A stretch of DNA of 8,525 bases, taken from contig JALFGI010000267.1 in assembly GCA_022777455.1 (NCBI GenBank), positions 1 to 8,525 on the forward strand. Reading direction: 5' to 3'. Origin of the DNA: Clostridiales bacterium (GTDB taxonomy: Bacteria; Bacillota_A; Clostridia; Oscillospirales; Oscillospiraceae). Shown in pieces: positions 4,873-8,525 of this stretch (position 1 is its first letter; the number at the start of each line of letters is the position of its first letter). The translations under genes were made by a program, and so were the position numbers. The notes beneath the pieces are model-generated. The model was not told where the DNA came from, searched no databases, and saw only the letters and a program-made list of their open reading frames with translations.

Positions 4873-4897
4873 ATTATGTTTAGGAAAGGTGATTACA

Positions 4898-6301
4898 ATG
4901 GACAATTCAAACCAATACTTAGGCACAGAGCGGATCGGGAAGCTGATGAAACAGTATGCTCTGCCCTGCATCATTTCTCTTCTGGTGGGCGCACTTTACA
5001 ACATCGTTGACCAGATCTTTATTGCCAACGCCAGCTACCTGGGTTCCTACGGCAATGCAGCCAACACAGTTGTATTTCCGCTGACCGTGGTCGCTCTGGC
5101 CATCGCGGTGATGATCGGTGACGGCTGCTGTGCGTTTGTCAGCATCTGTCTTGGGAAACAGGATATCCATACCGCAAAAAGCAGCGTTGGATGCTCCGTC
5201 ATCATGACGGTCATCAATGCTCTGATTCTGACCGCTGTCTACCTGATCTTTTCCGATCAGATTCTTGCGATGTTTGGAGGTACGGTAAACCCGGAAACCT
5301 TCCACCATGCCAAGGAGTATTTCTTCTATATTTCCCTGGGGATTCCGTTCTACATGTTCGGTCAGGCAATGAACCCGATTATCCGAGGGGACGGAAATCC
5401 AAAATTCGCCATGGGCTCCACCCTTGCCGGCGCAGCCATCAATATGATCCTTGACCCGATTTTTATTTTTGTTTTCCGTTGGGGGATGATGGGCGCGGCA
5501 GTTGCAACCGTCATCGGCCAAATCGCTACCGCAGTTCTGGCCTTGTGGTATCTCCGGAATATGAAAGTCATCAAACCGGAAAAGGAACACTATCGCCTGT
5601 CCGCGCGGGTTTGCGGCAGAACTTTGAGCTTGGGAATGACCAGCTTTTTATCCCAGATCAGTCTTGTGGCAGCGATGGCAGCAATCAACAACATGCTTCG
5701 AAAAAACGGCGCACTGGACAGCATTTTCGGGCAGGAACAGTACGCACAAATCCCCATGGCAGTTGTCGGCATTGTGATGAAGTTCTTCCAGATCGTCATC
5801 TCCATCGTCGTTGGAATGGCTGCCGGCTGCATTCCCATTGTGGGCTTCAACATGGGCGCTGGAAAAAGGCAGCGCGTGAAAGAACTGTTTACGAAGCTGT
5901 TGATTGCAGAGGCCTGCGTTGGCGGTGTCGCTCTGATTCTGGTGGAATTTTTCCCGCGGCAGCTGATCCAGATTTTTGGTGCAGCAAACGAAAGCAGCTA
6001 CTACACTGCATTTGCCGTCAAAGCCTTCCGGACTTACCTGTGCATGATGATTTTTGCCTGTATTAACAAAGCTTGTTTCATTTTTCTGCAAGCCTTGGGT
6101 AAGGCAGTGGCTTCCACAGCACTGTCAATGGTTCGTGAAATCTTGTTCGGTGTGGGATTCGCGCTGCTACTTCCCGTATTCTACGGCCTGGATGGTGTCC
6201 TGTATTCCATGCCGGTGTCTGATATCCTGACATTCGTGATCGCAGTCTTTTTGATTATTGGAACCCACAAAGAATTGAATCGGAAAGGAGAACATAAATG
6301 A
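4898..6301 (+). CDS. MATE family multidrug/cation efflux transporter (MepA/NorM-like)
   Basis: A 467-residue integral membrane protein of the MATE family, which expels cationic or aromatic compounds using a Na+ or H+ gradient. Twelve hydrophobic segments are visible in two halves. Family landmarks include NIVDQIFI (35-42), IRGDGNPK (162-169) followed by AGAAINMILDPIFIF, and NMGAGKRQRV from N318 in the second half, the equivalent of the region after helix 8. It resembles MepA-type transporters; the substrate cannot be read from sequence. I chose ATG 4898 over the in-frame GTG at 4889 because AAAGG (4885-4889) is 8 bases before the ATG and overlaps the GTG. A hairpin with a distinctive loop precedes it, so RNA-level control is likely. 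The stop overlaps the next gene by 4 bp (ATGA). Confidence 0.93.
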   Translation: MDNSNQYLGTERIGKLMKQYALPCIISLLVGALYNIVDQIFIANASYLGSYGNAANTVVFPLTVVALAIAVMIGDGCCAFVSICLGKQDIHTAKSSVGCSVIMTVINALILTAVYLIFSDQILAMFGGTVNPETFHHAKEYFFYISLGIPFYMFGQAMNPIIRGDGNPKFAMGSTLAGAAINMILDPIFIFVFRWGMMGAAVATVIGQIATAVLALWYLRNMKVIKPEKEHYRLSARVCGRTLSLGMTSFLSQISLVAAMAAINNMLRKNGALDSIFGQEQYAQIPMAVVGIVMKFFQIVISIVVGMAAGCIPIVGFNMGAGKRQRVKELFTKLLIAEACVGGVALILVEFFPRQLIQIFGAANESSYYTAFAVKAFRTYLCMMIFACINKACFIFLQALGKAVASTALSMVREILFGVGFALLLPVFYGLDGVLYSMPVSDILTFVIAVFLIIGTHKELNRKGEHK

Positions 6302-6879
6302 TGAAAAACAGAGTAATTACCATCAGCCGTGAGTTTGGCAGCGGAGGCCGTACCATTGGAAAGTTGACAGCCGAGAAACTGGGTATTCCATGCTACGATG
6401 CAGAACTGATTCAAAAAATCGCACTGGAAACCGGCTTCAATGAAAGTTACATTCAAGAGGCCGGAGAATACGCGCCCGGAGGATTCCTCTCCAATGTCTT
6501 TTCCAGCCGCGCCTATGGGCCAACCAACGAAGATTACCTTTGGAAAGTCCAGTACCAGGTGATTACGGAGCTTGCGGAAAAGGAGCCTTGTGTCATCGTG
6601 GGCCGCTGCGCAGACTATATTCTCAAAGACAAAGCAGATTGTCTGAAAGTATTCATCCATGCGGACATGGATTTCCGGGCCAGGCAGATTGAGGAGGTTT
6701 ACGGAGAACGGGACGTTTCTCCGGAACAGCGGCTAAAGGACAAGGATAAACGCCGGGCGGCATACCACCGTTTCTACACCAATATGAAATGGGGACAGGC
6801 CCAAAATTATCACATTACATTGGACAGCGGTAAGCTGGGCATCGAGCGCTGCGCAAAAATTCTGGCATCTCTATATTAA
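6298..6879 (+). CDS. Cytidylate kinase-like family protein
   Basis: A 193-residue P-loop protein of the cytidylate-kinase-like family common in Clostridia and often of unknown substrate. The N-terminus ITISREFGSGGRTIG (residues 7-21) is the family's variant phosphate-binding loop, unlike the GPxGSGKGT loop of true Cmk. VIVGRCADYIL is a conserved core block near residue 100, and the basic DKDKRRAAYHRFYTNMKWG region around 143-161 corresponds to the mobile lid. Nucleotide or small-molecule kinase activity is likely; CMP as substrate is not assured. It overlaps the MATE stop as ATGA, with AAAGGAG at 6284-6290 (7 bases), so translation is coupled to the transporter; a second ATG at 6301 is an alternative start. 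The pairing with an exporter is noted but its meaning is unknown. Confidence 0.88.
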   Translation: MMKNRVITISREFGSGGRTIGKLTAEKLGIPCYDAELIQKIALETGFNESYIQEAGEYAPGGFLSNVFSSRAYGPTNEDYLWKVQYQVITELAEKEPCVIVGRCADYILKDKADCLKVFIHADMDFRARQIEEVYGERDVSPEQRLKDKDKRRAAYHRFYTNMKWGQAQNYHITLDSGKLGIERCAKILASLY

Positions 6880-6880
6880 T

Positions 6881-6930
6881 AAAAAATCCGGGACCTCTGA
6901 GGCAGCAGCCTCGGAAGTCCCGGGTCAATT
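6881..6930. terminator. Shared bidirectional terminator between the kinase-like gene and pgi
   Basis: A 16-bp stem (6888-6903 with 6908-6923) with CCGGGAC / GTCCCGG at its base, one mismatch, one G-T wobble and an AGCA loop. On the minus strand it is followed by ATTTTTTATT, an excellent terminator for pgi. On the plus strand it is followed by TCAATTTATTT, a weaker T run but adequate for the rightward unit. It starts 9 bases after the kinase-like stop and ends 18 bases from the pgi stop. Confidence 0.9.
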
Positions 6931-6941
6931 TATTTACGATA

Positions 6942-8522
6942 TCAGATGTTGAGCAGATCACTGTAAACCTTCAGTGCGCCGTCGCAGTCATGAGCCAGAA
7001 CCTTCTTGGCCAGAATCTTGCCCAGCTGGACACCCTCCTGGTCGAAGGAGTTGACATTCCAGACAAAGCCCTGGAACATGACCTTATTCTCAAAATGGGC
7101 CAGCAGGGCGCCCACCGCCTGAGGAGTGAGCTTCTCGCCGATGATGATGCTGGAGGGACGGCCGCCATTGAACTTCTTGTTCAGATTCGTATCGTCTTTG
7201 CCGCAGGCAAAGGCCACGATCTGGGCGGCCACGTTGGCGCAGAGCTTCTGCTGGCTGGTGCTGCCCTGGATCACCACATCGGTGCCCATCTGGCTGTTAC
7301 GGAAACCAACAAACTGCAGCGGAATCAGGTCAGTGCCTTGATGCAGCAACTGGTAGAAGGAATGCTGGCCGTTGGTACCGGGCTCACCAAAAATCACGGG
7401 GCCAGTGGCGTAGTGAACGGGTTCACCATAGCGGTTCACGGACTTGCCGTTGGACTCCATGTCCAGCTGCTGCAGGTGGGCCGGGAACCGGCTCAGCGCC
7501 TGGGAATAAGGCAGCACGGCGGTGGTGGGATAGCCCAGAACATTACGCTCGTAAACGCCGATCAGGGCATCCAGCATGGCGGGATTCTCCGTCAGCTTCT
7601 CATTCTTTGCCAGCTTGTCTGCCTCGGCAGCGCCATCCAGGAACTGAGCGAACACCTCTGGGCCAAAGGCCAGGGACAGCACAGCACCGCCCACGCCGGA
7701 GGAAGAGGAAAACCGGCCGCCGATATAGTCATCCATGAAGAAGGCAGCCAGATAGTCAGCGCTCTTGGCCAGAGGAGAAGTTTCGCTGGTCACTGCGATC
7801 ATGTGCTTGGAGGAATCCAGACCGGCCTTGGCCAGAGCATCCTTCACAAAGGACTCGTTGGTCAGGGTTTCCAAGGTGGTTCCGGACTTGGAAACCAGAA
7901 TAAACAGGGAGTGGGCCAGGTCCAGATTGCTCAGCACACCGGCTGCATCATCGGGGTCAACGTTGGAAATGAAGGCTGCCTTCATTTTCAGGGTGCCGTT
8001 GACCTTTGCCCAGTTTTCCAGAGCCAGGTAGATGGCCCGGGGGCCCAGGTCAGATCCGCCAATGCCAATCTGGCAGACGGTGGTGAACTTCTCACCGGTA
8101 GCGTTGGCAATCTCGCCGGAATGAACCTTGTTTGCAAAATCTGCAATCCGCTTCTGCTCACCCAGGTAGAACTCCCGCTTGTTCACGCCGTCAGCAACCA
8201 CATCCTGGCCCAGCTGGCCGCGGCACATATGGTGCAGAACTAGACGCTTTTCACCGGTGTTGATCACTTCGCCGTTATACAGGGCGGCGAACTTCTCGGT
8301 CAGCTGTGCTTCTTTCACGAATTCGGAAAGAACAGACAGAATCTCATCGTCAACGGGTCTGGCACCATAATGAAACGCCATCCCGGCACCCATGGGAACG
8401 CTGTAGTCCCTGACCCGCTGGGCGCCGCCCTCACCGGACATCGCATCAGCCAGGTTCACCCGATTCACTCCCTGAAGCTTCTGAAAAGAAGCCAGGGAAT
8501 CCATGTTTTTCCATGCAATCAT
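6942..8522 (-). CDS. pgi: Glucose-6-phosphate isomerase
   Basis: A 526-residue phosphoglucose isomerase that interconverts glucose 6-phosphate and fructose 6-phosphate in glycolysis and gluconeogenesis. Landmarks in order are IGIGGSDLGP (about 154), SKSGTTLET (about 213, phosphate binding), DDYIGGRFSSSSGVG (PROSITE-type signature, about 266), MESNGKS (about 356, with the catalytic Glu), GQHSFYQLLHQGTD (about 385, with the catalytic His) and QEGVQLGK (K502). Length fits the longer bacterial form. The proposed start MIAWKNMDSL matches the beginning usual in clostridial Pgi, but only 3 bases lie upstream in the window, so the ribosome binding site and promoter are out of view. GC-rich, strongly biased codons suggest high expression. 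It ends at the shared terminator and converges on the kinase-like gene. Confidence 0.96.
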   Translation of the reverse strand: MIAWKNMDSLASFQKLQGVNRVNLADAMSGEGGAQRVRDYSVPMGAGMAFHYGARPVDDEILSVLSEFVKEAQLTEKFAALYNGEVINTGEKRLVLHHMCRGQLGQDVVADGVNKREFYLGEQKRIADFANKVHSGEIANATGEKFTTVCQIGIGGSDLGPRAIYLALENWAKVNGTLKMKAAFISNVDPDDAAGVLSNLDLAHSLFILVSKSGTTLETLTNESFVKDALAKAGLDSSKHMIAVTSETSPLAKSADYLAAFFMDDYIGGRFSSSSGVGGAVLSLAFGPEVFAQFLDGAAEADKLAKNEKLTENPAMLDALIGVYERNVLGYPTTAVLPYSQALSRFPAHLQQLDMESNGKSVNRYGEPVHYATGPVIFGEPGTNGQHSFYQLLHQGTDLIPLQFVGFRNSQMGTDVVIQGSTSQQKLCANVAAQIVAFACGKDDTNLNKKFNGGRPSSIIIGEKLTPQAVGALLAHFENKVMFQGFVWNVNSFDQEGVQLGKILAKKVLAHDCDGALKVYSDLLNI

Positions 8523-8525
8523 GTG

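Noticed and set aside
4889..4897. GTG at 4889 as the start of the MATE gene
   Set aside because: It overlaps the ribosome binding site; ATG 4898 has ideal spacing.
4919..5590. A 223-codon open frame on the minus strand within the MATE gene
   Set aside because: Composition is His/Asp/Arg-rich nonsense with no family resemblance; it mirrors the MATE reading frame.
5479..6066. A 195-codon plus-strand frame inside the MATE gene
   Set aside because: Out-of-frame shadow of the transporter with no ribosome binding site or domain.
6990..8243. A 417-codon open frame on the plus strand opposite pgi
   Set aside because: It is fully antisense to the unmistakable pgi gene, has no recognisable domain, and is explained by the GC-rich biased codons of pgi keeping the opposite strand open.

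Overview
The window is chromosomal DNA of a Gram-positive anaerobe-like bacterium, most likely a gut Clostridia member (Oscillospirales or a relative). This is inferred from strong AAAGGAG-type ribosome binding sites, TTGACA/TATAAT-type promoters, a PerR-type regulator, a CarD-like regulator, a DUF2935 protein and a cytidylate-kinase-like protein, at moderate GC. No rRNA, tRNA, CRISPR array or transposase gene was seen. The gene content is mostly ordinary. The less explained material lies between the genes.

Left part (15-3431): an oxidative-stress neighbourhood. yaaA and a bcp-type peroxiredoxin form a leftward operon with a 3-bp gap. Rightward from the same spacer run a DUF2935 helical-bundle protein, a PerR-like Fur-family regulator with its own consensus promoter inside a perfect dyad, and a QueD/PTPS-like protein that lacks the catalytic cysteine and carries a C-terminal zinc ribbon. 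A strong terminator closes this run at 3475-3513.

Middle (3514-4571): a gene-free stretch (3514-3850) is almost entirely two adjacent long imperfect palindromes, the second bounded by 16-bp terminal inverted repeats in a MITE-like manner. A leftward CarD-like regulator follows. It shares a spacer with a rightward unit, and the two divergent promoters carry the same 10-bp -35 region in inverted orientation.

Right part (4572-8525): a conserved 79-residue protein of unknown function, a MATE efflux transporter and a cytidylate-kinase-like protein run rightward; the last two overlap by 4 bp. A hairpin followed by a T run lies upstream of the 79-residue gene and another upstream of the MATE gene. 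Their loops share the sequence CGTAARTCCRG, which suggests a related RNA control element for both. Glucose-6-phosphate isomerase (pgi) comes in from the right on the minus strand and meets the kinase-like gene at a shared terminator hairpin.

Working model: peroxide and iron stress on the left (peroxidase, iron-limiting YaaA, PerR sensor), and a possible substrate-responsive export unit on the right controlled by promoter-proximal RNA hairpins. The functional links are inferred from gene order and sequence signals only.
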